Source: Galeopsis tetrahit (Eukaryota > Streptophyta > Magnoliopsida > Lamiales > Lamiaceae). Taken from it: a stretch of DNA of 64,000 nucleotides. This document shows positions 1-9,405 of this stretch, piece by piece. The stretch spans positions 25,225,881 to 25,289,880 of the forward strand of contig OY776131.1 in the NCBI GenBank assembly GCA_963675135.1, read 5' to 3'. The notes below the pieces were generated by a model, which saw only the letters and a list, made by a program, of their open reading frames with translations, was not told the DNA's origin and did no database searches. A program made the translations under genes and the position numbers. Every line of letters begins with the position of its first letter. Within the stretch, counting starts at the first letter, position 1.

Positions 1-243
1 GATGCTTCAGCAACTTTGGCCTCAAGACTTACTACCTATCAAGCTTTCTAACATATAGCATTGGACAACTATCCTGAACTCTAAAATCTCACAACATCTC
101 TGAGATTTTTAACTTAAGCATTTTACATACTCAAGTGTTCTGGGACAACTTACCTGAACAATAACTTGAGCATATCTCAACTAATTTGTACATCATCAAT
201 CAGGGGTTTTGGTATCTAGATCAAAATCATTTTATTCCCAACA
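1..243 (-). repeat. 3' LTR of element A, truncated by window edge
   Basis: Collinear with 13399-13641. It ends at CCCAACA on the plus strand (TGTTGGG reading the element), next to the polypurine tract. Only the first 243 bases in element orientation are in view. Confidence 0.95.
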
Positions 244-244
244 A

Positions 245-258
245 TTTCCCCCTTTTTG
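245..258 (-). other. Polypurine tract of element A
   Basis: Reading the minus strand, an A5-G5-A3 purine run lies directly upstream of the TG that opens the 3' LTR. This is the expected primer for plus-strand DNA synthesis. Confidence 0.85.
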
Positions 259-559
259 ATGATGCCAAAACCTATTACAAAGGAACCTTGACTTATACTA
301 TACTTTACCTTCAGGATGAATGAACTGGTCAACTTTCCTGAAAGAAACTGTTAGCACAATAAATCAAGTAAATATGTAATGTCAGGTTAGTTGAGATAAT
401 GAGTTGTTATCTCTTGATAGAAAATCAGTGGTCCTTTTATATATTATCAAGCATTACAGGTCAGAAAATTCAAAGGACATACTAACTGATACAAGAAAAC
501 AGAATAACAACAAATAACATCAATCATAAGCAAAGATAGGGAAGAGATAAACTTATCCA

Positions 560-3500
560 TCAGAGAGTTCCATCATCTTGGGGAGCAATGCCATATTGAG
601 CCCAGACCCTTTTCTTCAGCTCCCAAACATCCTTGTTGGAGCCTCTAGGGCCTATCTTCATCTTCTCCATCTTCATGATGTTGATGAACTCCTCCAGAAT
701 CTTTCCCTCATCGATCAAGTTCCCATTGAACTTAGGAGGCATGTACAAAATTGGACCAGGGGCCTTGAACTCCACTCTTGCCATATCAGTTGCTGCAAAC
801 AGCTTTTGGTAGAGGTCCCTATGATTCTCAAACATGAACTGGACAAAGACTTCATCCACACTCTCTCCAAGCCACTTCCCAATGACATAAAAGTCATATA
901 CAAAACTTCTCTTGGCCTCCTCCCATGCATCATTCAGTGAGATTGGAACCCACTTATCATGGTGAGGGTACTGAGTGTCCCATCTTTGCAGCATTTGAGG
1001 TTTGAGTCTTCTGTATGAAGCTCTCCTTCTTGGGGCTTTGAAATTTGCCCTTCTTTCATCCCTTGCCTTGTTGGCCTCAACCAATTGCTCCATCCTCTCT
1101 TTAGCTCTCTGAAGAGCTAGCTTCTCTTGGGTTTCTGGATCTTTTCCAAAACCTTCTTCAAATAATTTAGAGGGATCATCAGCAAGTTTGGGCACACCAA
1201 CTTCAGGCATTCTGTCCTGGACTTCTTCTATAACCTCTTCTTCTTCAATGGCAGGCAGCTTGGCTGCTTTCTTCAATCTTTTTGATTGCCTTACTGGAGT
1301 AGATTCATCAGACTGAAATTCTGATGGCAAAGTCAGGCTGGTTGGGAAATCATTAAAGGCTTGCAGTTCCTTCCTCTTTCTTTCAGATGATCTTGTCACC
1401 TTCCCCCTTACTTCAGCAGCCTTCTCTTTAGGTTCAAGTCCTGTAGACTCACCACCTGGCCTTTGAAGCTTTCTTGCCTGACTTTCCATAGCTGACATCA
1501 TGGACTCCTTGACAGCTATTTGAATCTGCTCTTCCTCAGTCAAATTTTCAACATTCATTGGGCCTTTGCCTTTCCCAATGTCTTCTACTGCTTCCTCCTC
1601 AATCTCAGGGACCTTCTCTTTTCCCTTAGATTCACCAATCACCAAGGTTCCCTTTGCCCTTGCTCTCTCTCTTTCCCCCTTTTTGGCATTATCAAAACAC
1701 TGGGGCTTTAGTTCACTCATTGAGACTGAGAGGTGTGAGTGGGCCTGAGTGAGGGACTTCAACTCCTGCAGTAGATAAACATTCTCATCATGAATGTTTT
1801 GCATTTTATCATCTGCCATGCTCAAGAAGGTGTGAACAGGCTTCATCTTTTGGGAAACAATGGCATCCAATGTGGCTTTCAGTGATTGATCAAGTTTGGC
1901 CTGAAGTTGATCAGTGAGGTTGGCCACAACTTGATCAGACACTTTGGCCATGAGTTCAACAGTGAATTTCTCAGCAGCCTCCTTCACCAGTGCAGCTTTC
2001 AACTCTTCTGCCTTCTTTCTCTGGGCTGTTGTCCTCTGCCTTAAAGCATCCTTGATTGTCTTTCTCAAGGCTTTCACATTATGCTTGTACAAATCTTTGA
2101 GACCCTGCTGTTCTTTCTTCACTGTTCTTGTGAATTTACCCATAGCATCCTTGGCTTTAGTCACTTCAGTTGAAACTGTTTGCAGTCCAGTTTCAACTCC
2201 ACATATTCTTGCATCAAGAGTGGGCAATATCACTTCTTCTGACCCTGTTAGCCTCATCTCCACAGAGGCTAGAGTCTTGCCTTGGCCATCTAAGGTATCA
2301 ACAGTTGTTGCATGAGCCTTCTCAACTTCCCTGACCAGTGTGTCCAACTTCTCTGACTGCTCTTCAATGATGGATGCAGTCTGAGTAGCAATTTGAAAGT
2401 GAGCCTCAGAGGTGTTGGCTTGTTCAAAGTAGATCTGGTTAAGTGTGGACACATTTGCTGAAACTGCTTCAAGATCAGTGTCAGCATCAACTGGTATATC
2501 TGTCAGGGAGGCATCTGCAAAAATTTGCTCAAGAGTGACAGCAACAGAATCTGCAAAACTAATAGTGTTAGTAAAAACTCCCTTATCTCCCTCAATTTCT
2601 TTTTCTCCCATAAGGTCTGATACATCAGCACCTTCTCTCTCATTTTCAACTATATTCTTTTCTTCTTTATTCTCAAGAGATAGACTCACATTCACTGGAG
2701 AATCAAGCCTCCTTTCACCAAGGGATTCATCAAGTTCAGATTTGACTTGAAGAATAGCCTGACTCTCATATTGGGCTGCACCCAATATTTCTACTTCCTC
2801 ACCCTCTATTTGTGGTGCACTCAAGGAACCTGTGATTACACAATCCTCACCATCATCTCCCTCTGATTTTTCAGCACTATCAGCCTTTTCAACTCCTTCA
2901 ATGCCTAAACCTGACACCTCCATATCCTCAACAGGATCCACAGAGGGCAGTTGTTGGGAGATCACAGAGCTTGGGCATCCCAAGGCCACTGAGTCATCCT
3001 GAATGACTAAAGGATGGTCAATGTCCAATTTGCCTGACATTGATGAGGCTTTAGCCAAACTAGCTTCTCCCATGGAAGTCTCAGCATTGTCAAGCTGTGC
3101 CTCAGGTTCAGAAGAACCATCCTTGGCCAATGCATCTTGGACTGAGTTACCATCTTTGGTCAACTCCTCTGAATGATCAGAGTCCTTCACAGAATGAAAA
3201 GTCAAGTAATGTACCTGAGCTGAGTTGAGGCCTGGGGGATTGGGATTGGTGTGATCATCATCATCATCATCAGATGGGCTGTTAGGATGCTTGATTCCTT
3301 GTGCTATTCTCTCTCTTTCAGCAAGCACCTTCTCATGAACAATGGTGCAAAATAGGGCCTCAGTGGTTAATACACTGGTCTTCTTTACATTTGCAAAGTG
3401 TAGCAGCCTATTTTCCTCAACCTGCCACCAGTTGGCACCCTTATCCTGAATAGCCTGAGCTATTTCCACAATAGTTCTATCTTTGATCTCAACAAGTGCT

Positions 3501-5341
3501 CTGAGATCATAGAACTGTTGTTGCAGCCTGGGATATGCCTTCAATCCTGGATATAATTCATCCACATTGGCTCTTGAAATCTGCCTCAACATTCCCTCAT
3601 AGGTGTACTCTTCACCACTATCATCTCCAGAAGAGTTGGTTTGGGATTCAGGAAAGTTGGATTGGGATTCAGGTAAGCTTGGCTGAATTTCAGGTAAGTT
3701 GGGTTCAGTAGGGTTGGGTTCAGGAGAGGTCAAAACAAGTTGGGATTCAGGTGCTTTTGAGAGCATTGTGCCTGAAGAGGTAATTGGAATGGCTGGAATG
3801 GGTGGGAAAACAACTTGATCACCTTCTTGAATAGCAGTTTCAAGAAGTTTGGTATATGAGAGAAGTCTTGGATCAAGGGGGGAAAAAGGTCTATCTTCAA
3901 GATTGACCAAATCTGCCAGCACATCAAAACCTATTCTATCAGGTGCACCTTCAGGGGAGTAAACCTTCTTGGCAATGATTGGGGCATCTTCAGGAGTCTT
4001 GCACTCCTCTTCTTCTTGCCTTGGAGATATTCTTCTAGATTGAATATCAGGGGAGTTGGCTTCAGGGCTGTTGGGTTTTGACTTTGACTTGGAGTTAGAC
4101 TTGCTTGCCTGTCTAATCTCCTTGAAGAACTCTTTCTCCTTCTGTTCTTCTTCCATCATCCTCTGCTTCTCAGAAGTCTTGATGATTCTTCTTCTCCTTT
4201 CATACCTTGTTGGCTGGTCAAGGTCTCTGAATTCTGTGATTGTCTCAGGTTGCAGTGGGACAATCTCTCTGAATACTTCACCCTCTTCAGGAGGGTTGAC
4301 TCCTTCCTCAGCCACCTTCTCAATTTCCTCAGAAGTGCCTCCTTCACTCCTTGACATGTTTTCAGGGGAAGATTCACTTAGAATCTGCTTCATCTTCTTC
4401 ATCTTTGGCTGGATTTTGGGTGATTGTGCTTTCCTTTTCCTTGGAGAGGCTCTGGTTGCTGGAACAGTGGCAACAACTTTCTTGGAGGCAGCCTCCTGCT
4501 TTCTCTTTTCTGTCCTTGAAGACAGCTTTCTAAACATCACCTTTTGTGCAGGAAAAGGCTTTGGCTTTGCTTGGAGATGGGTGTAATGAGCAAATCTTTC
4601 CAAGAGCAGACTGGCTCTTGTGCAAAATTGGAGTCTTCCTTCAACCACCACCTTGTGGTGCTTCATCTCCTTAAACTTAAATTTTTCATTCATCATCTTG
4701 TCAAGAATGAAATTTTTCCAGTTGAACTTGCCTCTCTTCTCAGCAGAGTCAATCACAGCAGCCATCACTCTCAACTTAGGCATACTGATTTGTTCAACAC
4801 TCCCTGAGTGGCTTAACAGACTTTTTACAACACAATCAAACAAGTGTCTGTAAGGAAGCTTTAAAGTGTTCTTGTTCTGAGCACTTACAAGTTTCTTTGG
4901 TTCTATCATCCAAGAGTAGTAGAACTCCTGATCATCTCCTTCCTTGTACAATTCTGGATTCTGGCCTTCTGATGGTAGCCCAAAGCTAGCATCTATATCC
5001 TCTGCAGTGAAGATGATGGAGTGTTGGCTTTCTTCATCTTCATCTTCTTCAGCATATGTGAGCTTGGTGCACACATCTCCCTTTTTCCCTTTCCATCTGA
5101 GATGGGCAAAGAATTCTGCCATGAATGGATTCAGGCATGAATCAGGCTTGGTGCCAAGGAACTTTTCTAGCCCTGCCTCCCTCAGCCATTGGAGGACTTG
5201 TTGAACTTCTGTGTCTGGGCTATCAAAGGCTACCAGCTTTTCAAACCAAAGGGAATTTGGGTTGCTAAGATAAGAGAAATCAATGTCCAAGGAGGAATCA
5301 TTGAAGTCTACAAGCTCTTCTCTCTTGATCTTAGGTGCCAT
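560..5341 (-). CDS. Sirevirus-type third ORF (env-like position) of element A, 1593 aa
   Basis: A single uninterrupted frame between pol and the 3' LTR, in sense with the element. Residues ~1-280 form a globular-looking domain (PFMAEFFAHLRW, then FTAEDIDASFGLP, then a helical stretch with PKLRVMAAVIDSAEKRGKFNW). A basic patch near 300-320 resembles a nuclear localisation signal. Residues ~330-985 are mostly acidic, Ser/Pro-rich low complexity with ...PES... repeats and an Asp run near 695. Residues ~985-1195 look like a coiled coil. Near 1264-1279 is an IQIAVKES core fitting the ubiquitin-interacting-motif pattern. Residues ~1440-1590 form a second conserved domain shared with element C. I see no signal peptide or convincing membrane segment, so a true envelope role is not supported. 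Start ATG at 5341-5339. Function unknown; expression from genomic or subgenomic RNA cannot be judged here. Confidence 0.85.
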   Translation of the reverse strand: MAPKIKREELVDFNDSSLDIDFSYLSNPNSLWFEKLVAFDSPDTEVQQVLQWLREAGLEKFLGTKPDSCLNPFMAEFFAHLRWKGKKGDVCTKLTYAEEDEDEESQHSIIFTAEDIDASFGLPSEGQNPELYKEGDDQEFYYSWMIEPKKLVSAQNKNTLKLPYRHLFDCVVKSLLSHSGSVEQISMPKLRVMAAVIDSAEKRGKFNWKNFILDKMMNEKFKFKEMKHHKVVVEGRLQFCTRASLLLERFAHYTHLQAKPKPFPAQKVMFRKLSSRTEKRKQEAASKKVVATVPATRASPRKRKAQSPKIQPKMKKMKQILSESSPENMSRSEGGTSEEIEKVAEEGVNPPEEGEVFREIVPLQPETITEFRDLDQPTRYERRRRIIKTSEKQRMMEEEQKEKEFFKEIRQASKSNSKSKSKPNSPEANSPDIQSRRISPRQEEEECKTPEDAPIIAKKVYSPEGAPDRIGFDVLADLVNLEDRPFSPLDPRLLSYTKLLETAIQEGDQVVFPPIPAIPITSSGTMLSKAPESQLVLTSPEPNPTEPNLPEIQPSLPESQSNFPESQTNSSGDDSGEEYTYEGMLRQISRANVDELYPGLKAYPRLQQQFYDLRALVEIKDRTIVEIAQAIQDKGANWWQVEENRLLHFANVKKTSVLTTEALFCTIVHEKVLAERERIAQGIKHPNSPSDDDDDDHTNPNPPGLNSAQVHYLTFHSVKDSDHSEELTKDGNSVQDALAKDGSSEPEAQLDNAETSMGEASLAKASSMSGKLDIDHPLVIQDDSVALGCPSSVISQQLPSVDPVEDMEVSGLGIEGVEKADSAEKSEGDDGEDCVITGSLSAPQIEGEEVEILGAAQYESQAILQVKSELDESLGERRLDSPVNVSLSLENKEEKNIVENEREGADVSDLMGEKEIEGDKGVFTNTISFADSVAVTLEQIFADASLTDIPVDADTDLEAVSANVSTLNQIYFEQANTSEAHFQIATQTASIIEEQSEKLDTLVREVEKAHATTVDTLDGQGKTLASVEMRLTGSEEVILPTLDARICGVETGLQTVSTEVTKAKDAMGKFTRTVKKEQQGLKDLYKHNVKALRKTIKDALRQRTTAQRKKAEELKAALVKEAAEKFTVELMAKVSDQVVANLTDQLQAKLDQSLKATLDAIVSQKMKPVHTFLSMADDKMQNIHDENVYLLQELKSLTQAHSHLSVSMSELKPQCFDNAKKGERERARAKGTLVIGESKGKEKVPEIEEEAVEDIGKGKGPMNVENLTEEEQIQIAVKESMMSAMESQARKLQRPGGESTGLEPKEKAAEVRGKVTRSSERKRKELQAFNDFPTSLTLPSEFQSDESTPVRQSKRLKKAAKLPAIEEEEVIEEVQDRMPEVGVPKLADDPSKLFEEGFGKDPETQEKLALQRAKERMEQLVEANKARDERRANFKAPRRRASYRRLKPQMLQRWDTQYPHHDKWVPISLNDAWEEAKRSFVYDFYVIGKWLGESVDEVFVQFMFENHRDLYQKLFAATDMARVEFKAPGPILYMPPKFNGNLIDEGKILEEFINIMKMEKMKIGPRGSNKDVWELKKRVWAQYGIAPQDDGTL

Positions 5342-6013
5342 GGATAATATGAGAGATTGGAAAGGAGTTGCAGGTTTGAGAGTTTGAAGAAAAATCTTAA
5401 GGGTTTTTTTTTTTGAAATTTTGAGTGCGTAAGGATGGTGGTGAAAACTGAGGAGTTTATATATGTGGGGAGTTTATTAACCGTTGGTTAAAAGAAACTA
5501 ACCGTGGGTAATAAGTATGACCAATTGGATAATATGTGGTAATGGGATTGAGGCGGTTTGATGGAAGTTTAATGCAAATTAATGGTCTTGATGAAGGCTC
5601 AAGAATTCATGAAATCCCAATTAAGATTTTTGCATTAAATGCTGATTTGCCTTTTTGGTGGTAAAAATCTTTATAGCACACTCCATCCTAAAATGGCCTA
5701 CTCTTAGACCAAGAAACCTCTTAAATGTCTAATCAATGCTAAAAATAGCAATGATTATCTAATTAACTCGGACATACATCCTGAGGTGTGCTTTGGTTTC
5801 TGTGTAGGTCAAACTGCCTGATGAACTTGCCTGAGTGGGTCCCAAAGTTGCTGACTGGGTCCCACTTGGACAAATACCCTGACCAACATTGCTGAACATC
5901 ATAGGGACAACCTTGCTGAGTTTCCCTCTTTGGCTGACAACTTCAGTGAGGTTGGTCAACTTTGCTGAAGTTCAACTTTGATGAACTTCCCCCTTCATAT
6001 GAGCTTACTTTCC
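5342..6013 (-). other. Pol-ORF3 spacer of element A
   Basis: 672 bases without a supported gene. It holds four copies of the 12-mer CAANNTTGCTGA (5843, 5884, 5908, 5957), a second polypurine tract at 5987-5996, and the leader of the third ORF. Confidence 0.7.
5987..5996 (-). other. Internal polypurine tract just after pol (element A)
   Basis: GAAGGGGGAA on the minus strand, 18-27 bases past the pol stop. The identical 10-mer occurs after pol in element C (50036-50045). Extra polypurine tracts downstream of pol are a described Sirevirus trait; the functional role here is inferred. Confidence 0.6.
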
Positions 6014-9000
6014 TCATTTTTCCATCTTGCCTGGATCAAGTAACCCCAATTCAGCTGACAATTCCAAGAACCTTGCTTCAGCTAGAGGCTTGGTCAAAAT
6101 ATCAGCTTTTTGCTTATCAGTGTGAATTTTGACAAGCTTGATATCTTTCTTCTCCACATGATCCCTTATGAAATGATGCTTGATGTCCACATGCTTGCAT
6201 CTGGTGTGGAGCACTGGATTCTGTGAGATGGCAATTGCACTATTGTTGTCACAGAATATTGGCACTTCATTTGTGATGACTTTGTAGTCTCTAAGTTGTT
6301 GCCTGAGCCAAAGTATCTGAGCACAACAACTTCCAGCTGCAACATATTCTGCTTCAGTTGTTGAAGTTGCAACTGTATTCTGCTTCTTGGAGAACCATGA
6401 GATAAGCTTGCTGCCCAAGAATTGACATGTTCCAGAGGTGGATTTTCTGTCAATTCTGCATCCTCCATAATCAGCATCTGAATATCCAGTGAGCTCAATG
6501 TTGTCATCAGCTGGATACCACAATCCAAGATTCTCAGATCCCTTGAGATATCTTAGGATTCTCTTGGCAGCATCAAGATGGCTCTTCTTTGGATTTGCCT
6601 GAAATCTTGCACACACTCCAACTGCAAATGTGATGTCAGGCCTGCTTGCAGTGAGATATAGCAAGGATCCTATGATTCCCCTGTAGTTAGTGGAGTTTGT
6701 TGACTCTCCACCTTCATAAGGATCCATCTTCCAGTTAGTATTCATAGGAATTCTGACTGGCTTGCTTGTAGCACATCCAAATTTTTTGATCATGTCCCTT
6801 GTGTACTTGGCCTGATTGATGAATATCCCCTTCTTTGATTGAGTGACCTGAAGTCCTAAGAAGAAATTCATCAATCCCATCATGGACATTTCAAATTTGC
6901 TCTGCATGAGTTTGGAGAACTTTTCACACATCTTCTCATTTGGAGATCCAAATATAATATCATCCACATAGATTTGTACTAACAAGATATCATCTCCTTC
7001 ACAGATTCTGAACAGAGTTCTGTCAACAGTGCCTTTGACAAAACCATGATCTAGAAGAAACTGTGATAAGGTGTCATACCAAGCTCTTGGAGCTTGCTTT
7101 AAGCCATAGAGGGCTTTCTTCAATCTGTACACCTTGTTTCCTTCCTCAAAGCCTGGGGGCTGTTCAACATAAACTTCTTCTTTGAGCACCCCATTGAGAA
7201 ATGCACTCTTCACATCCATTTGATACACTTTGAATTTCATGTGAGCTGCATATGCTAAGAAGAGTCTGATTGCTTCAAGTCTGGCCACTGGAGCAAAAGT
7301 CTCATCATAATCAATCCCTTCAGATTGACAATATCCTTTGGCCACCAGTCTTGCTTTGTTCCTCACAATGATGTCATTTTCATTTTTCTTATTTTTGAAC
7401 ACCCATTTGGTTCCAATGACATCTTGATGAGTTGGCCTATCCACCAGCTCCCATACTTCATTTCTGGTGAACTGGTTCAGCTCTTCTTGCATGGCTATGA
7501 TCCAGTTGGTGTCTTGAAGTGCTTCCTCAATATCTCCTGGTTCTATTTCTGAAAGAAAACAACAAAACAAGGCACTTTCTCCATGAAACCTTCTAGTTTT
7601 GATCCCTTCACTTGGGTTACCAAGTATCAGGCTAGTTGGGTGGTCTTGCAACCAAGTCCTTCTAGACCTGATCCCTTCAGGAGGATTGTCCTCATCTGAG
7701 GTTGGATCACTAGACTCATTAAATTCAGGAAAATTAATTGAAGGATCAAGCTCAGGATCATATTCAGGGGTATTGTCCTCATTGTCAGATGAGTTGACAT
7801 TTTCATTGGTTCCCCCTTGAATATTGGATCCATTAACTACCTCAGCATTGCCTGCTTCTTCATTGGTAGTTGTTACCTGGTTTTGAACTGGGATTGGATC
7901 AATCAGTTCAATATCACCTTCAGGTTGGTTGGCTCCTGGTTGATTGCCATCAGGTAGGTTGTCCAGTTTTTGACAATCATGAAGTTCAGGCTGGGCAACA
8001 TCTACAAACACTGTCTCCTTGCTTTGAAGCCTTAATCTGGTTGTTCTTTGTGTTATCTCATCAATATTCAGGTTTCTATCCCTGAACTCATTAATAGACT
8101 CATCAAACACAACATGAGGTGTTTCTTCCACAATAAGGGTTTTGCAATTGTAAACTCTGTAAGCTTTGCTGACTTGTGAATATCCAACAAATATTCCTTC
8201 ATCAGCTTTGCTGTCAAAAGCTTTCAATTGCTCCTTCCCATTATTATGAATGAAACACTTACAACCAAATATGTGAAAATAAGCAACAGTGGGCAATCTA
8301 CCTTTCCATATTTGATATGGGGTTTTACCTTGTCCTTTGGTGATTAAGGACCTGTTTTGAGTGTGACATGCAGTGCTAATGGCTTCAGCCCAGAACCTTT
8401 TAGGCAGTTTGGATTCAGCAATCAATGTTCTTGCTGCCTCTTTCAAGGTCCTGTTCCTTCTTTCAGCAACCCCATTTTGTTGAGGTGTTCTTGCTGCTGA
8501 AGTTTCATGTGTGATGCCATTCTTGCTGCAGTACTCATTGATGTATGAGTTTATGAACTCAGTGCCTTTGTCTGATCTGATCTTGACAATACTTAGGCCC
8601 TTTTCATTGCTCAATCTCATCATCAATTCTGGTAACTTGACTTGGGTCTCCTTTTTGTTCAGCAAGAATACTACCCAAGTGTACCTGGAAAAATCATCAA
8701 CAACAACTAAAGCATATTTTCTTCCATTTATACTTACTGGGATTATTGGCCCAAATAAATCCATATGCAGTAGTTGAAGAACTCTCTCAGTTGAGATGAC
8801 AGGCTTTCCTTTGAATGAAGCTTTGATCTGCTTTCCTTCCTGACATGGCTGGCATATGTGTTCTTTGGTGAACACTTGATTTGGCAGCCCTTTAACTAGA
8901 GAGTTTCTTGCAATCTTGTTGATGGTTTTGAAGTTCAGGTGATTCAGTCTCTTGTGCCACAGCCAGCTTTGCTCACTTGTGCTTTTGGCAACAAGACAAA

Positions 9001-9358
9001 CTGGTTCAGGGGTTTTGCTCCAATCTGCAAAATAGACATTTCCCTTTCTCACCCCTGTTAGTAGTACCTGTTGTGTTGATTTGTTCTTGATAGTACATTC
9101 ATTTGGTACAAATTTAACACAAAAACCTTTATCACAGATTTGACTTATAGACAGCAAGTTATATTTTAGGCCTAGGACATATGAGACATCAGTAATTTTA
9201 ACACTACCAATGTTTAATGTACCATAACCTCTTGTGATCCCTTGAGAGCTGTCTCCAAAGGTTACTGAAGGACCATCCTTTTCAATGAATTCTGAGAGAA
9301 GCTCTTTATTCCCAGTCATGTGTCTTGAACATCCACTGTCCAAGTACCATGCTGTTTT
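6014..9358 (-). CDS. pol: Copia pol polyprotein (protease, integrase, RT, RNase H), element A
   Basis: The open frame runs from just after a TAG at 9361-9359 to 6014. In order: aspartic protease DSG in WYLDSGCSRHMTG at the N-terminus; integrase HHCC zinc site near residues 128-168 (WLWHKRLNH ... CQPC); the D,D,E catalytic core (LHMDLFG, IRSDKGTEF, PQQNGVAE); RT from ~640 with catalytic YVDDIIFGS near 790; RNase H (SDADYGG, STTEAEY) to the C-terminus. Domain order protease-integrase-RT-RNase H defines Ty1/copia. All catalytic motifs are intact. The frame does not join gag directly: gag ends at 9406 in another frame and a TAG precedes the protease, so synthesis would need recoding or splicing (see findings). 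No ATG is needed if made as a fusion. Confidence 0.95.
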   Translation of the reverse strand, partial: KTAWYLDSGCSRHMTGNKELLSEFIEKDGPSVTFGDSSQGITRGYGTLNIGSVKITDVSYVLGLKYNLLSISQICDKGFCVKFVPNECTIKNKSTQQVLLTGVRKGNVYFADWSKTPEPVCLVAKSTSEQSWLWHKRLNHLNFKTINKIARNSLVKGLPNQVFTKEHICQPCQEGKQIKASFKGKPVISTERVLQLLHMDLFGPIIPVSINGRKYALVVVDDFSRYTWVVFLLNKKETQVKLPELMMRLSNEKGLSIVKIRSDKGTEFINSYINEYCSKNGITHETSAARTPQQNGVAERRNRTLKEAARTLIAESKLPKRFWAEAISTACHTQNRSLITKGQGKTPYQIWKGRLPTVAYFHIFGCKCFIHNNGKEQLKAFDSKADEGIFVGYSQVSKAYRVYNCKTLIVEETPHVVFDESINEFRDRNLNIDEITQRTTRLRLQSKETVFVDVAQPELHDCQKLDNLPDGNQPGANQPEGDIELIDPIPVQNQVTTTNEEAGNAEVVNGSNIQGGTNENVNSSDNEDNTPEYDPELDPSINFPEFNESSDPTSDEDNPPEGIRSRRTWLQDHPTSLILGNPSEGIKTRRFHGESALFCCFLSEIEPGDIEEALQDTNWIIAMQEELNQFTRNEVWELVDRPTHQDVIGTKWVFKNKKNENDIIVRNKARLVAKGYCQSEGIDYDETFAPVARLEAIRLFLAYAAHMKFKVYQMDVKSAFLNGVLKEEVYVEQPPGFEEGNKVYRLKKALYGLKQAPRAWYDTLSQFLLDHGFVKGTVDRTLFRICEGDDILLVQIYVDDIIFGSPNEKMCEKFSKLMQSKFEMSMMGLMNFFLGLQVTQSKKGIFINQAKYTRDMIKKFGCATSKPVRIPMNTNWKMDPYEGGESTNSTNYRGIIGSLLYLTASRPDITFAVGVCARFQANPKKSHLDAAKRILRYLKGSENLGLWYPADDNIELTGYSDADYGGCRIDRKSTSGTCQFLGSKLISWFSKKQNTVATSTTEAEYVAAGSCCAQILWLRQQLRDYKVITNEVPIFCDNNSAIAISQNPVLHTRCKHVDIKHHFIRDHVEKKDIKLVKIHTDKQKADILTKPLAEARFLELSAELGLLDPGKMEK

Positions 9359-9405
9359 CTAGTTGATGCTTCTCTTCTTCTTGTGGTCCTTGCAGCCCTG
9401 CAAAG

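Noticed and set aside
578..940. Plus-strand open frames opposite the third ORF of A (also 1520-1748, 1944-2315, 4056-4586)
   Set aside because: Antisense shadows of a long, compositionally biased real ORF; no domains of their own.
560..5341. True envelope glycoprotein for the third ORF of A
   Set aside because: No signal peptide, no clear transmembrane segment, and strong acidic/coiled-coil character. Position alone does not establish an envelope.
5759..5959. Small minus-strand ORF in the pol-ORF3 spacer of A
   Set aside because: Open only because of the repeated CAGCAANNTTG motif; no start context or homolog in C.
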